Shown in pieces: positions 1 to 8,092 of a stretch of DNA of 64,000 nt. Position 1 is the stretch's first letter; the number at the start of each line of letters is the position of its first letter. Both the position numbers and the translations under genes were made by a program. The DNA is from an uncultured Acinetobacter sp. (GTDB lineage: Bacteria; Cyanobacteriota; Vampirovibrionia; Gastranaerophilales; Gastranaerophilaceae). The DNA lies in assembly GCA_947306495.1 (NCBI GenBank), contig CAMZGT010000001.1, positions 1 through 64,000 of the forward strand, in the 5' to 3' direction. The notes under the pieces were generated by a model that saw nothing but the letters and a program-made list of their open reading frames with translations, was not told the DNA's origin and made no database searches.

Positions 1-2
1 AT

Positions 3-98
3 AAGATTGATGAAAGACCTTTGTCAAAAATAGCCAGAGATTTTGTCAGAGAATTAGCAGATGATTCTATAAGATTTATTTCTGCTTTAGTAAAATAA
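3..98 (+). CDS. C-terminal end of an unidentified protein (5' partial)
   Basis: The plus-strand frame is open from the window edge for 31 codons and ends with TAA at 96-98. The visible tail reads ...RPLSKIARDFVRELAD... and looks like a charged helix, with no motif I can assign. It is followed directly by a strong hairpin terminator, which supports it as the true 3' end of a gene converging on recA. No function is offered. Confidence 0.55.
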   Translation, partial: KIDERPLSKIARDFVRELADDSIRFISALVK

Positions 99-103
99 TA
101 AAT

Positions 104-150
104 TAATACAAATGGCGCCGACACAAAATGTGTCGGCGCCATTTGTATTA
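104..150. terminator. Bidirectional hairpin terminator between the partial gene and recA
   Basis: A perfect 22-bp stem (104-125 pairs with 129-150) surrounds a 3-nt AAA loop. The core is GGCGCCGACACA, flanked by A/T-rich arms that give U-tracts in both directions. It sits between two convergent genes. Confidence 0.9.
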
Positions 151-157
151 TTAAATT

Positions 158-1186
158 TTATGCATTTTCAGCAAGCTTTTCTCTTACCAGTTTTTCAACT
201 GTATCAAGAACTTCAGGATTAGCTGCTAAAAATTCTTTAGCTTTGTCTCTTCCTTGTCCTAATTTTTCATCGTTAAAACTGAACCAAGAACCTGCTTTTT
301 TAACTATATCTAAATCAACTGCAACATCAAGGATGTTACCGATTTTACATATGCCTTTGCCGAAAATAATATCAAATTCTGCTGTTCTGAAAGGAGGTGC
401 AACTTTATTTTTAAGCACCCTAACTCTAACGTGGTTACCGACATCTTCTCCATCGCCTTTAAGTCCTTCTACGCGTTTAATTTCCATACGGACAGAAGCG
501 TAGTACTTTAAAGCATTACCACCAGTTGTTGTTTCAGGATTTCCGTACATAACTCCAATTTTTTGTCTTAATTGGTTAATAAAAATCACTGTAGTATTCG
601 TTTTACCGATAATACCTGTCAATTTTCTCAAAGCTTTAGACATTAATCTTGCTTGCAAGCCCATTTGTTGGTCTTCCATTGAGCCTTCAATTTCGGCTTT
701 TGGAACAAGAGCTGCAACTGAGTCAACAACGATGATATCAACAGCTCCTGAACGTACAAGTTCTTCAGTAATATCCAATGCTTGTTCACCGGTATCAGGT
801 TGAGAAATCAGTAATTCATCTATATTTACACCGAGATTTCTGGCATATTCAGGATCGAGAGCGTGTTCTGCGTCAACAAAAGCTGCTATACCGCCTTTTT
901 TCTGACATTCAGCAACAATGTGCTGAGCGAGAGTTGTTTTGCCGGAAGATTCTGGACCGTAAACTTCTATAATACGTCCGCGAGGAATTCCTCCGACACC
1001 GAGCGCCACATCGAGAGCAAGTGCTCCAGTAGGGATAGTTTCAACGCTAACCGCAGGCTTGTCGCCAAGCTTCATTATGGCACCTTTCCCAAAGTCTTTT
1101 TCTATTTTATCTATAGCAAGTTTTAAAGCTTTAGCTCTTTCGTCTGTTGGTTTTTCTATCGTTGCCGTTGTATCTTCTTTTGCCAT
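158..1186 (-). CDS. recA: RecA recombinase
   Basis: This is full-length RecA (342 aa), the ATP-dependent strand-exchange protein of homologous recombination and the SOS co-protease. The Walker A motif GPESSGKT lies at about residues 77-84, Walker B (IIVVDS) at about 151-156, and the MAW/L2 region ([20 protein letters not shown]) follows, all intact. The start ATG is 19 bp downstream of an HTH/coiled-coil gene on the same strand, so the two may be co-transcribed. I saw no convincing LexA box upstream. There is no intein, frameshift or other anomaly. Confidence 0.98.
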   Translation of the reverse strand: MAKEDTTATIEKPTDERAKALKLAIDKIEKDFGKGAIMKLGDKPAVSVETIPTGALALDVALGVGGIPRGRIIEVYGPESSGKTTLAQHIVAECQKKGGIAAFVDAEHALDPEYARNLGVNIDELLISQPDTGEQALDITEELVRSGAVDIIVVDSVAALVPKAEIEGSMEDQQMGLQARLMSKALRKLTGIIGKTNTTVIFINQLRQKIGVMYGNPETTTGGNALKYYASVRMEIKRVEGLKGDGEDVGNHVRVRVLKNKVAPPFRTAEFDIIFGKGICKIGNILDVAVDLDIVKKAGSWFSFNDEKLGQGRDKAKEFLAANPEVLDTVEKLVREKLAENA

Positions 1187-1205
1187 TAGCTATTCCTTCC
1201 TCAAT

Positions 1206-1709
1206 TTATAATAGTATTTCTTCTTCTTCTTTTTTAATGTAGAAACCTGCCATAAGAGGCTTAAAGCTATTTAGGATATTTTTAAGCTTAAAGTTTTCTT
1301 TGTTAAGTTCATTAACTTTATTTTTAAGATTTTCGTTTTCAGTTTTGCATCTGACAAGTTCTAAAACAACATCGTCCATGCCTTCAAGTTTTTCATCAAT
1401 AAGCTTTGTCATTGATTCAGTAATGTTGTTTTCCATCTTATTCAATGTATCTAAAAGTCCGTTCACTACGGCTTGTGAATTTGGCTTGTTCATAACGGGT
1501 AATGTCATTCTCTTTTCCTTTACTTCATTAGCTATTGTAGACTTTGCATTTTTTAGTTTTCTGACTTCATCGACAGAAAAATAGATTTGACCGCTGCGAT
1601 CTTTTTTGGGGGTAACAGAGGTCTTTCTGCAAAGATCAACTATTTCCTTGTTATCTATATTTAAAAGCTTTCTTACATCTTGCGGCAGAAGAACTTTAGT
1701 ATTATTCAT
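1206..1709 (-). CDS. MerR-like HTH / coiled-coil protein upstream of recA
   Basis: This 167-aa protein uses the inner ATG at 1709, which has an AGGGGA ribosome site about 9 nt upstream; the longer ORF-track start at 1754 has none. The N-terminal ~65 residues resemble a MerR-type winged helix (LLPQDVRKLLNIDNKEIVDL, then a QIYFSVDEVRKL segment). Residues ~75-150 are a predicted coiled coil rich in Glu, Lys, Asn and Leu. That architecture fits a DNA-binding, self-associating protein, for example a regulator or a plasmid/chromosome partition-type protein. Its placement 19 bp before recA suggests co-expression; any functional link to RecA is inference. Confidence 0.8.
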   Translation of the reverse strand: MNNTKVLLPQDVRKLLNIDNKEIVDLCRKTSVTPKKDRSGQIYFSVDEVRKLKNAKSTIANEVKEKRMTLPVMNKPNSQAVVNGLLDTLNKMENNITESMTKLIDEKLEGMDDVVLELVRCKTENENLKNKVNELNKENFKLKNILNSFKPLMAGFYIKKEEEEILL

Positions 1710-1832
1710 GTTAAAAATCCCCTTCTTGTTTTTGATTGTAGAACAAATGCCCACATCTCCCTACAGAATATTCTATTAAATAAAACACAGAATTTCCACT
1801 AATTGTAACGAATGTTTAAGGATTTGGTAAAA

Positions 1833-1925
1833 TTAATCTTTAAAAAACCTTTCACTGTTTTCTTTGCCCAAAACTCTTATTTTTAAATTCTTTATTAGTT
1901 CGTCATATTCTTCAACAGGTAAATC
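1833..1925 (-). pseudogene. Possible 3' remnant of a degraded gene
   Basis: On the minus strand a 30-codon open stretch reads DLPVEEYDELIKNLKIRVLG... and ends in a normal TAA. It looks like the C-terminal end of a soluble protein but is preceded immediately by an in-frame TAG and has no start codon or ribosome site. It may be the leftover of a decayed gene; chance is also possible. Confidence 0.3.
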
Positions 1926-2079
1926 CTAAAACCAAAATTTAGAAATATGTATTATTCATATTTTAGACGTTAATTGTCATTGTTTATATAAATTTAGTTA
2001 CAAATTTTAATATATAAGGCAATTTTTATTATTTAGATATTTTATGTTAGTGTATATTATTAATGAATGTGTGTAGTAG

Positions 2080-2232
2080 ATGAACATATTACCTATCAAT
2101 AACAAAATAACATATTTAAGTGTTCCTAAAAAAGTACATAAGATTAATCAATCAGACAATATATATGGCAATGATTATATAAACTTATGTTATGCAAATC
2201 CAATAGCAAACATCTCTTTCCGCAAAAGGTAA
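2080..2232 (+). CDS. 50-codon small ORF ending in an ISFRKR motif
   Basis: This ORF is too short for the supplied track. It starts MNILPINNKITYLS and ends ...PIANISFRKR before TAA. The ending matches the short '[IPL]xF[KR]' motif near the N-termini of several unrecognised proteins here (11687, 25958, 54570, 56161), and its opening resembles MNLSPINL of the 54570 protein. It could be a real small protein or the N-terminal stub of a motif-family gene whose body was lost. No clear Shine-Dalgarno sequence is visible. The remaining ~500 bases between 1710 and 2520 hold only AT-rich sequence, the inverted repeat at 2365 and the glnA promoter region. Confidence 0.4.
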   Translation: MNILPINNKITYLSVPKKVHKINQSDNIYGNDYINLCYANPIANISFRKR

Positions 2233-2364
2233 AAGACTCGGTTCTTTTCTCCGGTCCTGCCAGCCTATCGTCGAATTATTTGATATCTGTGGTATATTTG
2301 GCTGCCACTCGAGTTTCATTGCCAATCCTTTTCTTTTCTAAAACTTACTTCATGTTTGTCGACA

Positions 2365-2397
2365 TTTTCAGAAAAAACTTTAATATTTTTCTGAAAA
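2365..2397. repeat. 12-bp perfect inverted repeat upstream of glnA
   Basis: TTTTCAGAAAAA (2365-2376) and its exact reverse complement (2386-2397) flank a 9-nt spacer. It lies 124 bp before the glnA start and 130 bp after the 50-codon ORF. It could act as a weak terminator for the small ORF or as a protein-binding site; the sequence does not decide. Confidence 0.5.
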
Positions 2398-2459
2398 CTG
2401 TTACAAAATTTAATAATAAAATAACAAAAAACTATTCATTGTTTACATTTTAACTATTG

Positions 2460-2479
2460 ACCCGAAGGGTAGGTATAAT
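2460..2479 (+). promoter_or_regulatory. Candidate glnA promoter -10 with small dyad
   Basis: A consensus TATAAT (2474-2479) lies 41 bp before the chosen glnA start. No good -35 stands 17 bp upstream. Instead a short dyad, ACCC-GAA-GGGT (2460-2470), occupies that place, as would suit an activator-dependent or repressed nitrogen promoter. I found no NtcA-type GTA-N8-TAC site. Confidence 0.4.
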
Positions 2480-2520
2480 ATAAAATGAAAAACATAAAAG
2501 ATAAGAATGGAGGAAGTTTT

Positions 2521-3885
2521 ATGGATTTTAAACACCACCCTGCAGGGGGACACCAATACACCGATGACGATATCAAGAAATTGATAGAAGAACATGACGT
2601 ACAATTTATTAAATTACAGTTCGTTGATATTAATGGTCAGGTTAAAAACCTTGCAATTCCATCCGGACACATCGACAGAGTTCTAAACAATGATATTATG
2701 CTTGATGGGTCCTCTATAAAAGGTTTTAGGAATATTGAAACTTCCGATATGTTCTTTGTTCCGGATAAAAATACGTTTCAAATTCTACCTTGGCAAGAAC
2801 GAGAAAGTGGAAACTCAGCAAGACTTATCTGCGATATCTATAACGCTGACGGAACTCCTTTTGAAGGATGCCCGCGCTGCAATCTAAAAAGATTGATGCA
2901 AGAAGCTCATAAGCTTGGTTTTTCAATGAATATAGGTCCGGAAGCAGAATTCTTCCTTTTTGAAAAAGATGATGACGGACATATCACAACAAGAACCCAT
3001 GACAGAGCAGGTTATTATGACATGGGTCCTGATGACTTGGGAGAATCAGTGAGAGCTGATATTGTAAGCACTCTTCAAGATATGGGATTTGATATTGAAG
3101 CCTCTCACCATGAAGTAGCAGACGGCCAACACGAAATCGATTTCAAATATTCTGACGTTTTAACAGCGGCAGATAATATTGCAACCTTCAGAATTGCAGT
3201 AAAAGCCGTAGCTGCAGAATACGGATTACACGCTACGTTTATGCCAAAACCAGTATACGGTATCAACGGTTCCGGAATGCATTGCAACTTATCTTTATCT
3301 GACACAAAAGGAAAGAATGCTTTCTATGACCCTAAAGCAGAATACCAACTATCCGATACAGCAAAATATGCAATTGGCGGAATTTTAAAACACATAAAAA
3401 GCATTACGGCTATTCTTAACCCTACAGTAAACAGTTACAAACGTTTGGTTCCAGGGTATGAAGCTCCCGTATATATGGCTTGGTCACTTGCAAACAGAAG
3501 TGCTTTATTGAGAGTTCCTGCAAAAAGAGGGGTTTCTACACGTGTCGAACTTCGTTCTCCTGATCCAAGCTGCAACCCGTATCTGGCTTTCGCAACAATT
3601 CTTGCAGCTTGTCTTGATGGCGTGAGAAACAAAATTGAACCTCCAAAACCTGTTGATGCTAATATTTATAAACTTTCAGAAAAAGATAGAAAGAAATTAA
3701 AAATAGAATCGCTGCCCGGAAGTTTGAAAGAAGCTCTCGGCTACTTGGAAAAATCTTTGATTGCAAAAACTGCACTCGGTTCTCATATCTTAGATGAATT
3801 TATTACAGCAAAAGATATTGAATGGGATAATTTCAGAACTTACGTTTCTCAGTGGGAAATAGATAAGTACTTGGCAAGATATTAG
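2521..3885 (+). CDS. glnA: Glutamine synthetase type I
   Basis: This enzyme makes glutamine from glutamate, ammonia and ATP, the main ammonium-assimilation step. The chosen ATG at 2521 gives 454 aa, typical of dodecameric GSI, and has a strong GGAGG 7 nt upstream; the ORF-track start at 2485 lacks one and would lie next to the -10. The beta-grasp N-terminus (FVDINGQVKNLAIP) is followed by the catalytic barrel with GPEAEFFLF, the histidine segment HHEVADGQHEID, NGSGMHCN, and the NRSALLRVP/RVELRSPDPSCNPYLAF block, so both metal sites look intact. It is monocistronic, closed by a strong terminator. Confidence 0.97.
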   Translation: MDFKHHPAGGHQYTDDDIKKLIEEHDVQFIKLQFVDINGQVKNLAIPSGHIDRVLNNDIMLDGSSIKGFRNIETSDMFFVPDKNTFQILPWQERESGNSARLICDIYNADGTPFEGCPRCNLKRLMQEAHKLGFSMNIGPEAEFFLFEKDDDGHITTRTHDRAGYYDMGPDDLGESVRADIVSTLQDMGFDIEASHHEVADGQHEIDFKYSDVLTAADNIATFRIAVKAVAAEYGLHATFMPKPVYGINGSGMHCNLSLSDTKGKNAFYDPKAEYQLSDTAKYAIGGILKHIKSITAILNPTVNSYKRLVPGYEAPVYMAWSLANRSALLRVPAKRGVSTRVELRSPDPSCNPYLAFATILAACLDGVRNKIEPPKPVDANIYKLSEKDRKKLKIESLPGSLKEALGYLEKSLIAKTALGSHILDEFITAKDIEWDNFRTYVSQWEIDKYLARY

Positions 3886-3890
3886 TTTCT

Positions 3891-3927
3891 AAAAAAGACG
3901 CGGCGGAAAATCCGCCGCGTCTTTTTT
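3891..3927. terminator. Bidirectional terminator between glnA and the AsmA-like gene
   Basis: A 16-bp perfect stem (AAAAAAGACGCGGCGG, 3891-3906, with 3912-3927) has a 5-nt loop and U-tracts on both strands. The stop codon of the minus-strand AsmA-like gene overlaps its base. Confidence 0.93.
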
Positions 3928-6900
3928 ATTCTGCTGTTGAAGTCGTTTGTTCAGTACTTGTTTGTACAGAATTTTTTGACGAAGCCTGTGATGCTGCTTC
4001 ATTCTGTCCAGGTAATATTTCCTTTGCAGATTCTGCTTGAGAAGATTGTTTTGCTTGCTGTTTTACACTTTTCCATAAATTTTTAATTTCTTCAGCACTG
4101 TTTTTAAATTGTTCAGTAGTATCCTTTATCTGCTGTTTTTGTGTGTTAATACTATCTGTAACAGAGTTAACAGTTGACTTGATATCTTGATTAACAGAAG
4201 TCTTTATAGTTTTTATTGCATCTTTTGTGCTCATGCCGTCAACTTCGCTCATATCGGGATTAGAAAGCCACTTAAAAATTTTAACTGAGCTTTTGCTTTC
4301 GATTCCGCCGTTAAAATTAACCTTAAAATCTTTATAATTTGTGCTTCCGTTGGTCAGAGCAGGAATTGCTGCAATATTTTCTCCCCGTGGGTCTGTAGTA
4401 AACACTTTTACTATTTTTGCAACTGAAGAACCCAAAATTTTATCCGCTGACAGCTGCCCTAAAATACCGAGTTTTGCAACCATCGGAGCGTCCAATCTGC
4501 CAAGAATAACAACATTTGCAGAAGAATTAATAAGGTTGAATTTTCCGGTTACATAATAACAGAGGCTTTTTCCGGCACTTTTAATATTTTTTAAATTTGC
4601 CCAACCATCAGAAAATGTCATAGAGCTACTCAGCGTATCAAACTGTGCCGTTGTAGCCAAGCCTGTCGCATTTGTTATTGATGCGACCGTATTTTTGAGC
4701 AAAGTATTTGTCAAAATATTATTAGCACTTAAGAGTCCCTCAAGTCTTCCAATTGATCCGAATGCACCATTTTTGATATCAAAATTCAAATCACCTTTCA
4801 TTGATTTAATCATGTCATTATAATCCAGTACCGTAAGAGTTAACTTAGTATTAAAATTAAGCGTTCCTGTTAATGCATTTTTTATACCTGCTGCGCCCTC
4901 AATAGCTTTTTCTGCATTTAAACCTTCTCCTTTAAAATCAATTTTTGTTTTTGCATTTGCTAAGTTATAAATAATATTACCGTTAATCTTACCGCCAAAT
5001 GCCGTACCTTGAAGATTTTTAAGATAGAAGTCATTTCCTTTAAGCTCAATATCAGAAACACAGTTTTGTGCTTTTATCCCACCTGAGATAAATTCTTGAA
5101 CCGTAGCAGAACCGTGCAAAATTGTTCCTTGCAGCTTGATATCCATGTTGTTCATGGTAACAGGTATTTCCGGAATATTAATTTTCGGGACAGACACAAT
5201 CCCGCTGACGATAGGATTTACCATACTTCCCGTTATATTCAATTTACCTTTAAATAGCATTTTTGATTTGTCAAATAAAGGTATAATAATCTCAGACATT
5301 TCAGTTGTTGTATATGTCAAATTAAGAGATTGCTTTAATACATCAACGTTTCCCGATAAAGCAGACTTAATATCACCGGTTGAAATAAAATTCAAACCTA
5401 TTTTTTCGGTAAGATAATTTGTAATTTTTCCGGAAACATTTGTCTTAATTTTTTCTATTGTTACCGGCGTTGGTGAAAATTCAATCTCTTGCTCTTTTAT
5501 ATTAGCTAAAATCTTTGGTGCAGATACTTTTGCCGCCGGATTTATAAGTAGTACATTTGTACTTATTGCATTTCCGCTGAATGTTTTTCCGTCAGATACA
5601 ATATTTGCCTTTGTTTGTGGTGCTTTCAATCTTATATCTGATGGCAAATTTTTAATATCAGCATTTTGAATATCAATTTTTACTATCGGATTAATTTTTT
5701 CAAGTTTGCCTTTTATAATAACGTCCATAGATATATCACCACTATAGACCGGATTTTCTTTAAGCAAGCTCGCTTGACCGCATGCTATAAGAAGTCCTTT
5801 TAAACTAAGTTTATTTGCTGTAAGATGCAAATCGCTCACAGCATCCTGGTTTATTGTTCCAAATAATTTTAAAGGCTGTCCCAAAATAGAAAAACTTACA
5901 TTTTTAACATTAATATTATTGTCATTCAAACTAATATCAGCATTGATGTTATCTACGCCAATATTATAAACTCCATAAAACAACTTCGCAAAAGGGATTT
6001 TGAGATATCCGCTTGATTTGACTGTTTTTGTGTCAGATTTTATATCAAAGTCTGCACTTAATTTGCCATTAGCACTTAACGTTTTTAAATCATTAATATT
6101 AAATATTTCAGCTACCTTTTTGGTTATATTCAGTACATTTGAAATTTCTAAATCTGATTTAAAATTTAAATCCAAATACGGTTGTTTACCTGTAGCTACC
6201 TTTCCGCTTAACTTTGAAACTTCATTTTTAGCAGTATAAATATTAGCCGCCAAATCAATTGTTTTACCCTTAAATTTCAACTCTGCATTACTTTTGGGCA
6301 AATCAATCAGCGAAACATTCTTAATATTTATTATCCCCTCAATATTCTCAGGAGATGTTTTTAAATCAATATCAGTATCTGCAAAAAATTTATAATTGTA
6401 TAATCCTTTTAAAATTTCTATGATATTTATATCAACATTTATACCATCTTTTTTATCCTCATTTTGCGGATTAAATACAAGTTCATTTAAATCAACATCC
6501 GGCATTATTTTATTGAACAGCTTAACATTATACTTAAATTGTTCTTTGTCCTTCAAAGTCAAAGAACCGCACCCTTTAACTTTAATACTTTTATTCAAAA
6601 TAAAATCTGAAATATCGGTTTTATTTCCTTTCAAAACGTACTTATCTGCTCCGTCAATTACAGATAATTTGTAGCTACCTATATGAATATCGGGAAGATG
6701 GTTAGAAAGTTTCAAACCCAATGGCAAATAAGAAGGTGTTCCGGCTTCTTCTTTGCTTTCTGTTTGCGGCGGGAAATATTTTTCAATATACAAACTTCCG
6801 TCTTTATTAAATTGAAGCGTAATATCTGCATTATCCAAACTTACTGCATCAATGCGAATATTTTTGGTAAGTATCGGAATTAAAGACATTTTAATCTGAA

Positions 6901-7174
6901 AGTTATCTGCAATAATAACAGGCTCTTTTTGAGGGGTATACAACTCAAAATTTTTAACTTTTATTCCTGCAGTTAATTTTGGAGTTGTTACAATTTTTAA
7001 TTCCTCTATGCCTGCACTTAATCCTGTAGCTTTGTTGATTTCACCTACGATTTGAGGAGTATATTTATATATAAAAAAGTTTAAAATAAAAGGAAGTAAC
7101 AAAAATAATATAAAAATACTCAAAAGAATTTCTCCTGAAATTATACCGACTCGACCTAGTGTTTTTATATTCAT
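3926..7174 (-). CDS. AsmA-like envelope protein
   Basis: This 1082-aa protein has one N-terminal membrane segment (about residues 10-38, rich in Ile, Leu and Phe) and then a long beta-rich periplasmic body of repeated short beta-strand blocks, with no catalytic motif. The first 130 residues (TGLSAGIEELKIVTTPKL..., then 'DAVSLDNADITLQFNKDGSL') match the AsmA/DUF748 N-terminal pattern. AsmA/TamB-class proteins are thought to form long hydrophobic grooves that carry phospholipids between inner and outer membranes, so it implies a diderm envelope. The C-terminal ~110 residues are Gln/Ser/Thr-rich and helical. It starts 31 bp after nagA and probably closes the ftsI-murE-nagA-asmA operon. Confidence 0.8.
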   Translation of the reverse strand: MNIKTLGRVGIISGEILLSIFILFLLLPFILNFFIYKYTPQIVGEINKATGLSAGIEELKIVTTPKLTAGIKVKNFELYTPQKEPVIIADNFQIKMSLIPILTKNIRIDAVSLDNADITLQFNKDGSLYIEKYFPPQTESKEEAGTPSYLPLGLKLSNHLPDIHIGSYKLSVIDGADKYVLKGNKTDISDFILNKSIKVKGCGSLTLKDKEQFKYNVKLFNKIMPDVDLNELVFNPQNEDKKDGINVDINIIEILKGLYNYKFFADTDIDLKTSPENIEGIINIKNVSLIDLPKSNAELKFKGKTIDLAANIYTAKNEVSKLSGKVATGKQPYLDLNFKSDLEISNVLNITKKVAEIFNINDLKTLSANGKLSADFDIKSDTKTVKSSGYLKIPFAKLFYGVYNIGVDNINADISLNDNNINVKNVSFSILGQPLKLFGTINQDAVSDLHLTANKLSLKGLLIACGQASLLKENPVYSGDISMDVIIKGKLEKINPIVKIDIQNADIKNLPSDIRLKAPQTKANIVSDGKTFSGNAISTNVLLINPAAKVSAPKILANIKEQEIEFSPTPVTIEKIKTNVSGKITNYLTEKIGLNFISTGDIKSALSGNVDVLKQSLNLTYTTTEMSEIIIPLFDKSKMLFKGKLNITGSMVNPIVSGIVSVPKINIPEIPVTMNNMDIKLQGTILHGSATVQEFISGGIKAQNCVSDIELKGNDFYLKNLQGTAFGGKINGNIIYNLANAKTKIDFKGEGLNAEKAIEGAAGIKNALTGTLNFNTKLTLTVLDYNDMIKSMKGDLNFDIKNGAFGSIGRLEGLLSANNILTNTLLKNTVASITNATGLATTAQFDTLSSSMTFSDGWANLKNIKSAGKSLCYYVTGKFNLINSSANVVILGRLDAPMVAKLGILGQLSADKILGSSVAKIVKVFTTDPRGENIAAIPALTNGSTNYKDFKVNFNGGIESKSSVKIFKWLSNPDMSEVDGMSTKDAIKTIKTSVNQDIKSTVNSVTDSINTQKQQIKDTTEQFKNSAEEIKNLWKSVKQQAKQSSQAESAKEILPGQNEAASQASSKNSVQTSTEQTTSTAE

Positions 7175-7204
7175 GACGGACCTCCTGATTAAATCACTTT
7201 ATTT

Positions 7205-8092
7205 TTAGTATTCTATATTAGTTATATTATAATTTTCATCCCAAGTGATTTCTCCGATTGGGTGTAAATTGTGATAATTATACGTATTTTGTATAAATCT
7301 CGGGTTAAACATATTTTTATTTCCCAGAATTTTTATTATTTCAGGAAGCAGCATAGTACTTCCTGCAATAGTGCCGTCAGCAGATTTTGCACTTTTACCG
7401 TCATAATATATTTTAGAATCCGCAAACGTTGTTTCCTCTATATTGCTATACGTTATTGGCAATGCGTCACTTATTAGTATAACTTTATCTTCAGGTTTGG
7501 ATTTGAACAGCAGCTTTAACGCATCGTCACTTACATGGATACCGTCAGCTATAACTTCCGTATAAATATCATCATTTATTAATGCGCTCAATGCAGTTGA
7601 TATTCCTCGATGAGTAACTCCTGACATAGCATTATACATATGTGTCACTGCATCAACCTTGCCAAAACCTGTACAATGTCCGGCTTGAACCTTTATTTCA
7701 TTCTTTTTTAAATATTCAATTAAACCTTCATCCAATTCCGGTGCCAAAGTAACAATTTTTATAAAATCGTCTTCAAGTTTTTTATAATTTTCTACCGTTA
7801 GTGGCAAAAAGTGTTCAGAATTGTGTATTCCCTTCTTCGTTGGGTTTATAAAAATTCCCTCCAGATGAATCCCTAAAATCTCGGGACATGATTTTGATGC
7901 TTCCTTTATCACCGCAATTTGACGTTTAATATTTTCAACGGAATCGGTAACAAGAGTCGGAAAAAATCCGCCAATCCCGGTGGATTTAAGTTTTTTAGCG
8001 AGGTCAATAATCTCATTCACCTCCGCTCTGTTAAAATCAACACCGTAGGCACCATGGAAATGCTGTTCAATTATTAAAGGAGTTTTCATCAT
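7205..8092 (-). CDS. nagA: N-acetylglucosamine-6-phosphate deacetylase, short form
   Basis: NagA removes acetate from GlcNAc-6-P during amino-sugar and peptidoglycan recycling. The amidohydrolase landmarks are present in order: HFHG near the start, the metal-binding glutamate in LGIHLEGIF, AGHCTG, VTHMYNAMS, the ADGIHVS segment, the catalytic aspartate in LISDALP and GTIAGSTML. At 295 aa it is about 80 residues shorter than usual: translation begins at the catalytic barrel, so the N-terminal part of the beta-sandwich domain is missing. Tandem ATGs at 8092 and 8089 overlap the murE stop. Its neighbours (murE, ftsI) fit a wall-recycling role. Confidence 0.87.
   Translation of the reverse strand: MMKTPLIIEQHFHGAYGVDFNRAEVNEIIDLAKKLKSTGIGGFFPTLVTDSVENIKRQIAVIKEASKSCPEILGIHLEGIFINPTKKGIHNSEHFLPLTVENYKKLEDDFIKIVTLAPELDEGLIEYLKKNEIKVQAGHCTGFGKVDAVTHMYNAMSGVTHRGISTALSALINDDIYTEVIADGIHVSDDALKLLFKSKPEDKVILISDALPITYSNIEETTFADSKIYYDGKSAKSADGTIAGSTMLLPEIIKILGNKNMFNPRFIQNTYNYHNLHPIGEITWDENYNITNIEY

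Noticed and set aside
1755-1775. AGAATATTCT palindrome upstream of the recA operon as an SOS box
   Set aside because: It matches neither the cyanobacterial nor the Firmicutes LexA consensus, and a 10-bp AT-rich palindrome is common by chance at this base composition.
2187-2453. 88-aa plus-strand ORF upstream of glnA
   Set aside because: It starts inside the 50-codon ORF in another frame, has no ribosome site, and its composition (Phe/Ser/Leu/Asn-rich, AT-driven) looks like chance.
2400-2520. Glutamine riboswitch or NtcA site before glnA
   Set aside because: I looked for the glnA-motif RNA core and for GTA-N8-TAC and found neither; only a short ACCC-GAA-GGGT dyad is present.
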